Source of the DNA: an uncultured Corynebacterium sp.
Lineage (GTDB): Bacteria > Actinomycetota > Actinomycetes > Mycobacteriales > Mycobacteriaceae
Direction of reading: 5' to 3'
Length of the DNA stretch: 64,000 nt
Assembly (NCBI RefSeq): GCF_946998835.1
Contig: NZ_CAMQAZ010000002.1
Location: 62,001-126,000, forward strand
The translations under genes were made by a program, and so were the position numbers. The notes under the pieces are model-generated. The model ran no database searches. It had not been told where the DNA came from and saw only the letters and a program-made list of their open reading frames with translations. Each line of letters begins with the position of its first letter. Positions within the stretch are counted from its first letter, which is position 1. Below, one piece after another: positions 18,753 through 25,972 of the stretch.

Positions 18753-18817
18753 AGTGACCAGGTTTATGGCAAAAAACTGCAGGTAAATGCAATTCATGGG
18801 CCATAAACCTGGTCACT
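18753..18817. repeat. 65-nt palindromic element, copy B
   Basis: AGTGACCAGGTTTATGGC (18753-18770) pairs perfectly with its complement at 18800-18817. The loop holds a small inner TGCA/TGCA hairpin. It lies in the 327-bp convergent gap between the acyl-CoA ligase and murB. Apart from this element and the 7-nt repeats at 18936-18970, that gap shows nothing else. Confidence 0.85.
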
Positions 18818-18935
18818 TTCTTCATCTCACCCTGGGGAGAGGACCCTGCCCTGAGAGAAGGCCTGGGAGCGCGAAACCAAGGACTACTCAGCGATTCCTC
18901 CAGCACCTTCAATCACGTCAGTCTCTCTAGTTCCC

Positions 18936-18970
18936 GCCAGCCGCCAGCCGCCGGTCGCCGGTCGCCAGCC
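18936..18970. repeat. 7-nt tandem repeat (five units) abutting the murB stop codon
   Basis: Units on the plus strand are GCCAGCC, GCCAGCC, GCCGGTC, GCCGGTC and GCCAGCC. The last base is the final base of the murB stop codon (read on the minus strand). Confidence 0.75.
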
Positions 18971-20193
18971 TAATCAATACTCACGCCGACCCACACTGGC
19001 TCAGGCACCAGGGTCACGCCGAATGCCTTTTCCACACCAGCGCGCACATCACGCGCTAAAGCCACCAAGTCAGCGGCAGTCGTAGCCGTACCGTCGCCGG
19101 ACTCCCCGCGGTTGGTCAGAGCGAGAGTGTGCTTAGTCGACAGTCGCGCGGGCGCACCCTCACCGGGGTAGCCCTTGGGGAACCCGGCGCGCTCGATAAG
19201 CCACGCCGCCGAGAGCTTCACAGATCCCTCGTGACCAGGGCCAGCGGGGAATGCGGGCATACTCGCGGCCTCGTCCGCCCCACGCAGCGCGGCGACCTTT
19301 GCACGTACGGCCTCCACCGAGCTCTCCGGAATAATCGGGTTGGTAAAGAAAGAACCCGCCGACCAGGTATCGCGGTCAGCATCATCGAGGACCATACCTT
19401 TGCCCCGGCGCAGCTCAAGCACCTTTTCGCGCACCAGGTCAGCCGGCCTGCGAATCTCACCGGCCGCAGCCTCGGCCTCATCAACACCCAGGCGCCGCGC
19501 CAGTTCGCCATAGCGAAGTGGCGCGGACATACCATCTACACTGAGCTCGAACCGCACGGCCAGCACCACTGCCCGTGCGGTGAACTTCAGGTTCGAATAG
19601 CGGTAAGAAAGGTCGAGAGACTCCGGTTCCACCCAGTCGACTGAGCCAGTCGCGCGGTCGTAAAGCTGCACCGCGTCCAGGACCTGCGATACCTCAGCGC
19701 CGTATGCGCCCACGTTTTGCACCGGAGTGGCTCCCGCCGACCCCGGAATACCCGACAGGCACTCTAGACCGCCGAAACCGGCATCGACACTCATCTCCAC
19801 GACCTCATCCCAGACCGCACCGGCCTCGGCCTCCACAATCGCCGAGACCGACTCCAGCCCGTGCCCGCGGGTACTCATGGTCACATTGTCGGCCTCGATT
19901 ACCACGGCCACCAGCGGATCGAGCTCATCGGCCACCACCAGGTTGGATCCGCCTCCCACGATGAGGAGGGGCACGTCAGCGTCGTCAAGCGTGCGAACGA
20001 CATCTACCACGGCATCCGTCGTACTGCACCGGGCAACCGCGCGTGGCACCCCGCCGAGGCGCAGCGTCGTCAGATCCGAGAAAGCGGTATGCGTGCTGAG
20101 CTCCACGCCCTCCAGCTCCGCAAGCCCGTTGATGGCTTCTTCCATGTCGGAGGTCAGGTGAATTAGATTCGGCGATTGGTCGAGATTTTCCAC
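18970..20193 (-). CDS. murB: UDP-N-acetylenolpyruvoylglucosamine reductase
   Basis: A GTG at 20193 gives 407 residues; an ATG at 20145 would give 391. The FAD-binding domain has TTLRLGGVP and VGGGSNLV, and the substrate part has GLECLSGIPGSAGATPVQN, GAYGAEV and YRYSNLK. The NADPH-reduction serine lies in the WSAGSFFTNPI segment (SAGSFF). It reduces UDP-GlcNAc-enolpyruvate to UDP-MurNAc for peptidoglycan. It is divergent from the DUF2505 gene, the same arrangement as mycobacterial Rv0482/Rv0481c. Confidence 0.94.
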   Translation of the reverse strand: MENLDQSPNLIHLTSDMEEAINGLAELEGVELSTHTAFSDLTTLRLGGVPRAVARCSTTDAVVDVVRTLDDADVPLLIVGGGSNLVVADELDPLVAVVIEADNVTMSTRGHGLESVSAIVEAEAGAVWDEVVEMSVDAGFGGLECLSGIPGSAGATPVQNVGAYGAEVSQVLDAVQLYDRATGSVDWVEPESLDLSYRYSNLKFTARAVVLAVRFELSVDGMSAPLRYGELARRLGVDEAEAAAGEIRRPADLVREKVLELRRGKGMVLDDADRDTWSAGSFFTNPIIPESSVEAVRAKVAALRGADEAASMPAFPAGPGHEGSVKLSAAWLIERAGFPKGYPGEGAPARLSTKHTLALTNRGESGDGTATTAADLVALARDVRAGVEKAFGVTLVPEPVWVGVSID

Positions 20194-20230
20194 GCCCCTA
20201 GCGTAGTGCAAATTACGTATCATCAAGCGC

Positions 20231-20728
20231 ATGACTACGACTAACACGCACACCGTCAACTTCGACCAGCCGATTGAGAAGGTTTACGAGGCCCTCACCG
20301 ACGCAGGTTTCTGGGAGAAGGTCGCAAACCGTTTCTCGGTAGCGGACGGCAAGGTGGAGAAGTTCGAGACCACTGACGCTGGCACGACCGTCGTGATTCG
20401 CCAGACCGTCGCCGCAGACAAGGTTCCGGCGCAGGCGCAGAAGTTCGTCAAGTCCGGGGTCGGCATGACGCGCACGTTTGTCATCAGCCCGCTTACTGAC
20501 GACGGCGCAACCTCCACCGTGACCACAGAAACATCGGGCGTACCGGCATCCTTCAGTGCGTCGCAGAAGCTCACCGCGCAGGGCGAAGGTGCAGTGTTGA
20601 CCACCACTTCCGAGTTCGCAATCAAGGTGCCGCTGGTCGGCGGAAAGCTCGAGGAAAAGGCAGCTCCGTACCTGGAACGCGTCCTCAATGCCGAGACCGC
20701 GGTGCTGGCGGATTACGTCGCTAAGTAG
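20231..20728 (+). CDS. DUF2505 family protein
   Basis: A 165-residue cytosolic protein with the look of a START/SRPBCC ligand-binding fold: HTVNFDQPIEKVYEALTDAGFWEKVANRF at the N-terminus, a central beta sheet and the C-terminal helix KAAPYLERVLNAETAVLADYVAK. No catalytic residues are evident. It is divergent from murB with 37 bp between, so the two promoters overlap. The function is unknown. Confidence 0.88.
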   Translation: MTTTNTHTVNFDQPIEKVYEALTDAGFWEKVANRFSVADGKVEKFETTDAGTTVVIRQTVAADKVPAQAQKFVKSGVGMTRTFVISPLTDDGATSTVTTETSGVPASFSASQKLTAQGEGAVLTTTSEFAIKVPLVGGKLEEKAAPYLERVLNAETAVLADYVAK

Positions 20729-20746
20729 CCCAAGTAGCCCAAGTAG
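20723..20746. repeat. 9-nt tandem triplication at the DUF2505 stop codon
   Basis: AAGTAGCCC occurs at 20723 and 20732, with a third AAGTAG at 20741. Because the period is 9, the gene has three consecutive in-frame TAG stops. Confidence 0.75.
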
Positions 20747-20759
20747 GCGGCGCATGCCG

Positions 20760-20813
20760 TTTGCTGGGCTTTCTGGGCTCGCCGGGTTTGCTGGGCTTTC
20801 TGGGCTCGCCGGG
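20760..20813. repeat. 27-bp direct repeat, two exact units
   Basis: The unit begins TTTGCTGGGCTTTCTGGGCT and ends CGCCGGG, at 20760-20786 and again at 20787-20813. A partial third unit follows. Inside each unit CTGGGCT is itself doubled. It lies in the 162-bp gap between the DUF2505 and DUF2993 genes. Confidence 0.85.
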
Positions 20814-20890
20814 TTTCCTGGAATCGCGCGCGGCTACCGGAGCAGGGAAAGTGGTAGCGACGGGGCCGTCGTTAAGCAAGACTGGGAACC

Positions 20891-21661
20891 ATGAGTTCTT
20901 CCAACCGCTCGTCGAGCGTCAAAGTCCTGCCCACCGTCCTCGGTGTCATCATCGTGGTGGCACTCATTGCGATTGCCGGTGAAATCGGCGTTCGGATGAT
21001 TGTGAGCAAGGAGATCTCCGACGGCTACCGCACGTCCGCCGAAGAGCGCGGTGTGACCGTGACCGAGGACCCGAGCGTTTCCTTCGGTGCCCGCCCGATG
21101 CTGCTCGCATTGGCAACGAAGTCCGTACCTGCAATGGACTTGATTACTCCGGAAACGCTGGAGGTCAAGAACCCAGAGGCACTAGCTGGCAAGCCGGAAA
21201 TCAACGGCGACCCGACGGCGGAAGTGCACTTGGAAAATGTGGACCTGACCAATCGTGCGGATCCGACTGCAGAGTCACTGCGAATTGATGTCACGATTCC
21301 GCCTCAGTTGCTGCAGGCGCTGATTAACCAGGAAAGCGGTGTGCGTGCCTCCACACTCACGCCACTACCGGAAGAAGGCTTGTTCAACATCGAGTTTTCC
21401 TCCGGAATTGCGACCTCCAAGTTCCGCCCGATACCCAACGGCGGCCACATCGAAATCAACTTGGAGGGCGGATCTGTCCTCGGTTTGAACCTCGACGGCC
21501 TGGCCAGGTGGCTCGGGGAAGCCAGCGGCACCCTACTGAGCTACGAGATTGGCCATGGCATGCAGGTGGAGGAAGCACATGTCACCGGGGAGGGGCTGGC
21601 GCTGACGCTGACGGGCGCAAATCTGCCTTTGTCGACCGTGAGCGAACTTACCTTTAGCTAG
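20891..21661 (+). CDS. DUF2993 (LmeA-like) secreted or membrane-anchored protein
   Basis: A 256-residue protein. Residues about 10-35 are a hydrophobic signal/anchor (KVLPTVLGVIIVVALIAIAG). The rest is the DUF2993 fold, with EISDGYRTSAEERGV, then VEVKNPE-like strands and a C-terminal TGEGLALTLTG. The family includes mycobacterial LmeA, a cell-envelope protein needed for mannan elongation of lipomannan and a phospholipid binder. An outward-facing lipid-binding role here is an inference. It is followed after 17 bp by purU. Confidence 0.8.
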   Translation: MSSSNRSSSVKVLPTVLGVIIVVALIAIAGEIGVRMIVSKEISDGYRTSAEERGVTVTEDPSVSFGARPMLLALATKSVPAMDLITPETLEVKNPEALAGKPEINGDPTAEVHLENVDLTNRADPTAESLRIDVTIPPQLLQALINQESGVRASTLTPLPEEGLFNIEFSSGIATSKFRPIPNGGHIEINLEGGSVLGLNLDGLARWLGEASGTLLSYEIGHGMQVEEAHVTGEGLALTLTGANLPLSTVSELTFS

Positions 21662-21678
21662 CAGGTAAGATACCGAGA

Positions 21679-22584
21679 ATGACTCGCTCTCTCATCACCG
21701 CAAATAGCGGTACTCCCACCGAGCGCCAGTACATCTTCTCGCTCGGCTGTCCAGACCGTACCGGTATCGTCTCCACCCTGTCGACATTCCTGTCCGACAT
21801 CGGTGCGTGGATTACCGAGGCGGACTTCTTCTCCGACCCGGAGACCGGATGGTTTTTCACTCGCCAGGCTGTTCGCGCCGACGAGCTCGACCTGACTGTA
21901 GAGGAGCTGCGCGAGAAGTTCGCTGAGCTCGTCGCCGATTGGGGCCCCGAGGTCCGTTGGAAGGTCACCGACAACGCGGTTCCGAAGCGCGCTGTCATCC
22001 TCGTGACCAAGGAGGGCCACTGCCTGCAGGATCTGCTCGGTCGCGTCGCACAGTCCGATTACCCCATGGAAATCGCCGCAGTAGTCGGTAACCACCGGGA
22101 TCTTGAGCCACTGGTCGCGGCGTATGACATTCCTTTTCACCACGTGCCCTTCCCCAAGGATGCCGTCGGCAAGCGCAAGGCCTTCGATGAGGTCGCAGAA
22201 ATCGTCGATGCCGAGAACCCGGATGCCATCGTGCTCGCTCGATTCATGCAGATTCTGCCGCCGGATCTGTGCGAAAAGTGGGAAGGCCGCGCTATCAACA
22301 TCCACCACAGCTTCCTGCCGTCGTTCATGGGTGCGCGCCCGTACCTGCAGGCTTATCGACGTGGTGTGAAGCTCATCGGTGCCACCTGCCACTACGCCAC
22401 TGAGGACCTCGACGACGGCCCGATTATCGAGCAGGACGTCATGCGTGTCTCCCACAAGTACACTGCTGCGGACATGCAGCGTGAGGGCCGTGATGCGGAG
22501 AAGCAGGTCCTCGCCCGCGGTCTGCGTTGGCATCTGGAGGACCGAGTGCAGGTCTACGGCAACCGCACTGTGGTGTTCCAGTAG
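21679..22584 (+). CDS. purU: Formyltetrahydrofolate deformylase
   Basis: A 301-residue protein. The N-terminal ACT domain (YIFSLGCPDRTGIVSTLSTF) is followed by a formyl-transferase-type hydrolase domain with FMQILPPDLCEKW, NIHHSFLPSFMGA (catalytic His) and GATCHYATEDLDDGPII (catalytic Asp). It releases formate from 10-formyl-THF, balancing one-carbon pools and feeding PurT-type purine synthesis. The stop codon is inside a 21-nt near-duplication that supplies a second in-frame TAG. Confidence 0.96.
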   Translation: MTRSLITANSGTPTERQYIFSLGCPDRTGIVSTLSTFLSDIGAWITEADFFSDPETGWFFTRQAVRADELDLTVEELREKFAELVADWGPEVRWKVTDNAVPKRAVILVTKEGHCLQDLLGRVAQSDYPMEIAAVVGNHRDLEPLVAAYDIPFHHVPFPKDAVGKRKAFDEVAEIVDAENPDAIVLARFMQILPPDLCEKWEGRAINIHHSFLPSFMGARPYLQAYRRGVKLIGATCHYATEDLDDGPIIEQDVMRVSHKYTAADMQREGRDAEKQVLARGLRWHLEDRVQVYGNRTVVFQ

Positions 22585-22607
22585 GTGTCTGTGGTGATTC
22601 AGTAGGT
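22568..22607. repeat. 21-nt tandem near-duplication at the purU stop codon
   Basis: CTGTGGTGTTCCAGTAGGT (22568) recurs as CTGTGGTGATTCAGTAGGT (22589), with two mismatches in 19. The second TAG is in frame with the first. Confidence 0.75.
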
Positions 22608-22684
22608 TTTTGGGGGCCAGACTTGGTCCACAAGGCCGGTCGGGTCTACACGCCTATGAAGCCGGTCCCGGCCTACGCCACAAA

Positions 22685-22755
22685 GAAAGTGTGCGCGCTT
22701 ATGGCAGTTTCTGGGTGAAAAACCCAGTTGTTTTGCCATAAGCGCGCACACTTTC
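22685..22755. repeat. 65-nt palindromic element, copy C (extended arms)
   Basis: The arms are perfect over 22 nt (22685-22706 with 22734-22755). The core left arm is AGTGTGCGCGCTTATGGCA. The 27-nt loop holds an inner hairpin, CTGGGT/ACCCAG. It lies in the convergent gap between purU and the DUF2516 gene. Confidence 0.9.
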
Positions 22756-22812
22756 TCGGCTTTACGGGCTAATACTCGCCCTTAACCGCCTGAGACTAAT
22801 ACCCGCCCGAGG

Positions 22813-23163
22813 TTAGTATCCGCCCTGGGCGTTAGACAGGATGTCCTTAATCTGCGGGCGAACATCGAGCCAGTAAATGCCAGTGATAACCAGCCCGGCA
22901 ATCAGCGGGATACCCAGCATTGCCCAGCCAATCCACGGCAACAGCAGAAAGATAGCTGAGCCAACCAGCATACCAGCCCACACGTTTCGGCTCTTTCGAT
23001 CTGCAGCGTCAAAGGCATCCGCGCGGGTAGTGATAACGAGAACTGCACCAATCAGCGCCATGATGCCGATAAGGAATGGGATAGCAAACTGAAACACAAT
23101 GTCCACATAGACGGAAATCGCCAACAGCGGTGAATCCGTGAAGCTGGGCAATGATGGGAACAC
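22813..23163 (-). CDS. DUF2516 family membrane protein
   Basis: A GTG at 23163, with AAAGGAG 11 nt upstream, gives 116 residues. Three membrane helices are visible: about residues 24-45 (FQFAIPFLIGIMALIGAVLV), 63-82 and 84-97. Between the first two lies a short loop with ADAFDAADRKSRN, conserved-looking in the family (mycobacterial Rv0476). The function is unknown. Its neighbour is the DUF445 gene upstream on the same strand. Confidence 0.82.
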   Translation of the reverse strand: MFPSLPSFTDSPLLAISVYVDIVFQFAIPFLIGIMALIGAVLVITTRADAFDAADRKSRNVWAGMLVGSAIFLLLPWIGWAMLGIPLIAGLVITGIYWLDVRPQIKDILSNAQGGY

Positions 23164-23242
23164 CGGGGGAACAACTCCTTTAACAGGGACGCATTACTTT
23201 TTACATGCTAACGCACACGGGCAACGGTGCCGGGGTGCGCGG

Positions 23243-24592
23243 TTAAATAACTCCGAATACCAAGGTCGACAGGGTGTAGATAGCCAAACCGGCCAATGAG
23301 CCCACAACCGTACCGTTGACGCGAATGAACTGCAGGTCACGGCCAACCATCAGCTCAATCTTGTCGGAAGCCTCGTCGGCATCCCAACGCTCAACGGTCT
23401 CGGAAATAATCGAGGTAATCTCGCCCGCGTAGTTCTCCGCGATGAAGACGACAGCTGCTTCCAGACGGCGGTCCATTCGCTTGCGCAACTCGGGATCAGA
23501 CTGGACCCGCTCGCCGTAGCGGGCGGCCGTTTCCGAGACCTTTCGACGGAGCAGGGAGTCTGGGTCGCGGGCGGCGTCGACAAGCTTGGCGGACGTGGAT
23601 GCCCAAATCTTCGCCGGTGCCTGCGTGACTGCGGCGGACGAAAGAATATCGGTCTTGAGCTCTTCGACCTTGGCGATGGTCTTCTCGTCGTTCTGGAGGT
23701 CATTGGCGAGCTGCGTGAGGAAACGGTGGAGCGCCAGACGGGCATCGTGCTTTGGATCGTGTTGCACTTGCCAGGTCCAGTCGACCAGCTCGCGATAGAC
23801 CTTGTCGCCGATGAGGTCGTTGACAAAACTCGGGGCCCAGGAAGGGGCTCGCTCTCCGACAAGACGGTCGATAAGGTTCTGCGAGCCCAGGGACTTCCGG
23901 TGCAACCACTCGGTCATCTGCTGGACGACGGGCTCAGTACGCCCCTCTTCGATGAGCTGCTCCAGAACCTTACCCGCCGGCGGCCCCCACTCCGGGGCTG
24001 CGACTTCGTCAATAACCGCAGCCTTCAGCACGGCAGCGGCATCGTCGGGATCGATGGCCTCCAGCACGTTCCCGGTGAACTTACCAACCTCCGCCGAAAC
24101 CTTGTCAGCGTTTCCTGGAGCGACCAGCCATTCGCCAATACGCTCAGGGATTTCGGCCTTGCGCACCTTGTCCACAATGAGCGTTGGGTTCAGGAAGTTG
24201 TCACCGACGAACTGCGCCAGAGACTCACCAACCTGATCCTTCTTGCGACGAACGATGGCCGTGTGTGGAATGGGTATCCCGAGCGGATGGCGGAATAGAG
24301 CGACAACCGCGAACCAGTCAGCGAGAGCGCCAACCATACCGGCCTCAGACGCTGCACGGACGTAGCCAACCCATGCTGGCACGACTTCTCCTGCGGCCAA
24401 GTGCGAAGATTCAATGCCGCGGCAGGTGAAGTACACGGCGGTTGCGATGACCAGCAGCATCGTAGCGAAGGCCTTGGCCTTGCGCAGTTGTGCTCGCTTT
24501 TCCGCTTCGACCTCTGGTGATGGCCCGGGCACATCGAGACGGCTAGAGGCCGAATCGGCAGCTACCGGAAGCTTGGCAGCGTTGTTATCCAT
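23243..24592 (-). CDS. DUF445 family membrane protein
   Basis: A 449-residue protein starting MDNNAAKLPVAADS. A hydrophobic segment at about 40-60 (AFATMLLVIATAVYFTCRG), then GMVGALADWFAVVALFRHPLG, the signature of DUF445, then a long helical region (about 110-420) and a final membrane helix (GSLAGLAIYTLSTLVFGVI). It is probably an inner-membrane protein with a large helical domain on one side. The function of the family is not established. Confidence 0.85.
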   Translation of the reverse strand: MDNNAAKLPVAADSASSRLDVPGPSPEVEAEKRAQLRKAKAFATMLLVIATAVYFTCRGIESSHLAAGEVVPAWVGYVRAASEAGMVGALADWFAVVALFRHPLGIPIPHTAIVRRKKDQVGESLAQFVGDNFLNPTLIVDKVRKAEIPERIGEWLVAPGNADKVSAEVGKFTGNVLEAIDPDDAAAVLKAAVIDEVAAPEWGPPAGKVLEQLIEEGRTEPVVQQMTEWLHRKSLGSQNLIDRLVGERAPSWAPSFVNDLIGDKVYRELVDWTWQVQHDPKHDARLALHRFLTQLANDLQNDEKTIAKVEELKTDILSSAAVTQAPAKIWASTSAKLVDAARDPDSLLRRKVSETAARYGERVQSDPELRKRMDRRLEAAVVFIAENYAGEITSIISETVERWDADEASDKIELMVGRDLQFIRVNGTVVGSLAGLAIYTLSTLVFGVI

Positions 24593-24622
24593 GTGTATAG
24601 ATTAGGCACCGAAAACGCGAAA

Positions 24623-24705
24623 ATGCCACCGCGCCGCAGTGCGCTGATGGTGAGGGAGGTACATAGGAGTACTTCCCCACCCCAGCGGACCGTGCGCGAT
24701 GGCAT
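24623..24705. other. 83-nt near-perfect hairpin downstream of the sdh operon
   Basis: The left arm begins ATGCCACCGCGC (24623) and ends GGTAC (24662). The right arm begins GTACTTCCCC (24669) and ends GCGCGATGGCAT (24705). The apical loop is 6 nt. About 31 of 37 right-arm positions pair with the left arm when three small bulges are allowed. It lies between the 3' end of the sdh-associated membrane gene and the 5' end of the DUF445 gene, both on the minus strand. It could be a processing signal, a small RNA, a terminator or a non-autonomous mobile element. Confidence 0.65.
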
Positions 24706-24756
24706 CAGCTGTGGAGGTGCTAGTTCAAAAGGCTAGCGCTGCAACCGCCTAGAGGC

Positions 24757-24783
24757 GAGCCCCCTTTAAAAAGGGGCAAGCCT
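24757..24783 (-). terminator. Possible terminator of the sdhCAB operon
   Basis: GCCCCCTTT and AAAAAGGGGC form a short hairpin adjoining the stop of the last gene of the group. The T-rich run lies inside the hairpin rather than after it, so termination here is uncertain. Confidence 0.35.
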
Positions 24784-25182
24784 TTAGTGGTGAGTGCCGA
24801 ATTCCTTTCGGTAGGCCTTGTAGTCACGACGACCGATGGAGATGCAGGCAACACCCGCGATAACCATGATCAGTCCAACTACCAGGCCAGCCCACATGAA
24901 TACGCTGCCGTCGAAGTTCCAACCACCGGTGTAGTCGGTGTAGCTGGCGGCATCCTTAGCCAGGAAACCGTTGCTGTGAGAGGCAGCAGTCTGGTCGGCA
25001 AAAATGGTCGTTGCGAGACCGAAAATGAAGGTACCCCAGGCCGCCAGGGAGGCGAGCATGAGACCCATGCCAATCCAGGTAATGCTCTTGTGGAGCGAGG
25101 AGTACTCAGCATTCATGCTCTGAGGCACGTAACCGTCGACGAAGTGCTCTTCGCCCTGGTAACGCTTGACTGCATTCGCCAT
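24784..25182 (-). CDS. Small membrane protein of the succinate dehydrogenase operon
   Basis: A 132-residue protein beginning MANAVKRYQGEEHFVDGYVP. Two membrane helices are visible: about 35-57 (SITWIGMGLMLASLAAWGTFIFGL) and 93-115 (SVFMWAGLVVGLIMVIAGVACIS). The C-terminal end is basic (RRDYKAYRKEFGTHH). It lies 40 bp downstream of sdhB on the same strand. Corynebacteria carry such a gene after sdhCAB (C. glutamicum cg0448, from memory). A role in assembling or stabilising the complex is only inferred from position. Confidence 0.75.
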   Translation of the reverse strand: MANAVKRYQGEEHFVDGYVPQSMNAEYSSLHKSITWIGMGLMLASLAAWGTFIFGLATTIFADQTAASHSNGFLAKDAASYTDYTGGWNFDGSVFMWAGLVVGLIMVIAGVACISIGRRDYKAYRKEFGTHH

Positions 25183-25222
25183 AATCTATGTCCCTTCTGG
25201 AAAACTCTAATTGAGAAAGAGT

Positions 25223-25972
25223 TTAGTCGTCCTTACCGCGGAAGAACGAACGAGCTCGTTCCTTGGTAACGGCGGCAACCGCAGTCAGCGGGATACCTGC
25301 CGGGCAGACGTCTGCACATTCACCATAGAGGGAGCACGGACCGAAGGTACCTTCGACCTCGTCAACCATCTTGCGGGCGCGCTTGCCACGCTCTTCCTTG
25401 CCCATCGGGACCAGGGAGAGGTGAACCAGCTTTGCGCCGGTGAACAGGTGAGCAGCACCGTTCGGGCAGGCTGCGACACAAGCACCACAGCCGATGCAGG
25501 CTGCGTGGTCAAGTGCGAACTCAGCGGTCTCGTGGTTCAGGTGCAGGGTATCTGCATCCGGAGCGGTACCAGCGTTGATGGAGACGTAGCCACCCTGCTC
25601 GAGGACGCGATCCAGAGCGGAGCGGTCAACGACCATGTCCTTGATGACCGGGTATGCGGCGGAGCGCATCGGCTCGATCTTCAGGGTGTCACCATCACTG
25701 AACTGGTGCAGACGCTGCTGACAGGTCGGGGTGTTCTGGCCCGGGCCGTGCGGACGACCGTTGACGTTCAGGCCACAGGTACCACAGATACCCTCACGGC
25801 AGTCAGATGCGAACGCGAACGGCTCCTTGCCGGACTCGACGTACTTGGAGTTGACGTGGTCAAGCAGCTCCAGAATCGACATCTCTGCGACGGCGTCGTC
25901 AACGTCAACGGATTCAAAGTGTCCCTCGACGTTTGGACCTGCTTGGCGCCAGATTTCAAGGTGCAGTTTCAT
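25223..25972 (-). CDS. sdhB: Succinate dehydrogenase iron-sulfur subunit
   Basis: The ATG at 25972 overlaps the sdhA stop by one base (TAATG), giving 249 residues: MKLHLEIWRQ. The three clusters are visible: [2Fe-2S] in CREGICGTCGLNVNG, [4Fe-4S] in CIGCGACVAACP and the third in CSLYGECADVCP. It passes electrons from the SdhA flavin to the membrane cytochrome. The one-base overlap indicates translational coupling to sdhA. Confidence 0.97.
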   Translation of the reverse strand: MKLHLEIWRQAGPNVEGHFESVDVDDAVAEMSILELLDHVNSKYVESGKEPFAFASDCREGICGTCGLNVNGRPHGPGQNTPTCQQRLHQFSDGDTLKIEPMRSAAYPVIKDMVVDRSALDRVLEQGGYVSINAGTAPDADTLHLNHETAEFALDHAACIGCGACVAACPNGAAHLFTGAKLVHLSLVPMGKEERGKRARKMVDEVEGTFGPCSLYGECADVCPAGIPLTAVAAVTKERARSFFRGKDD

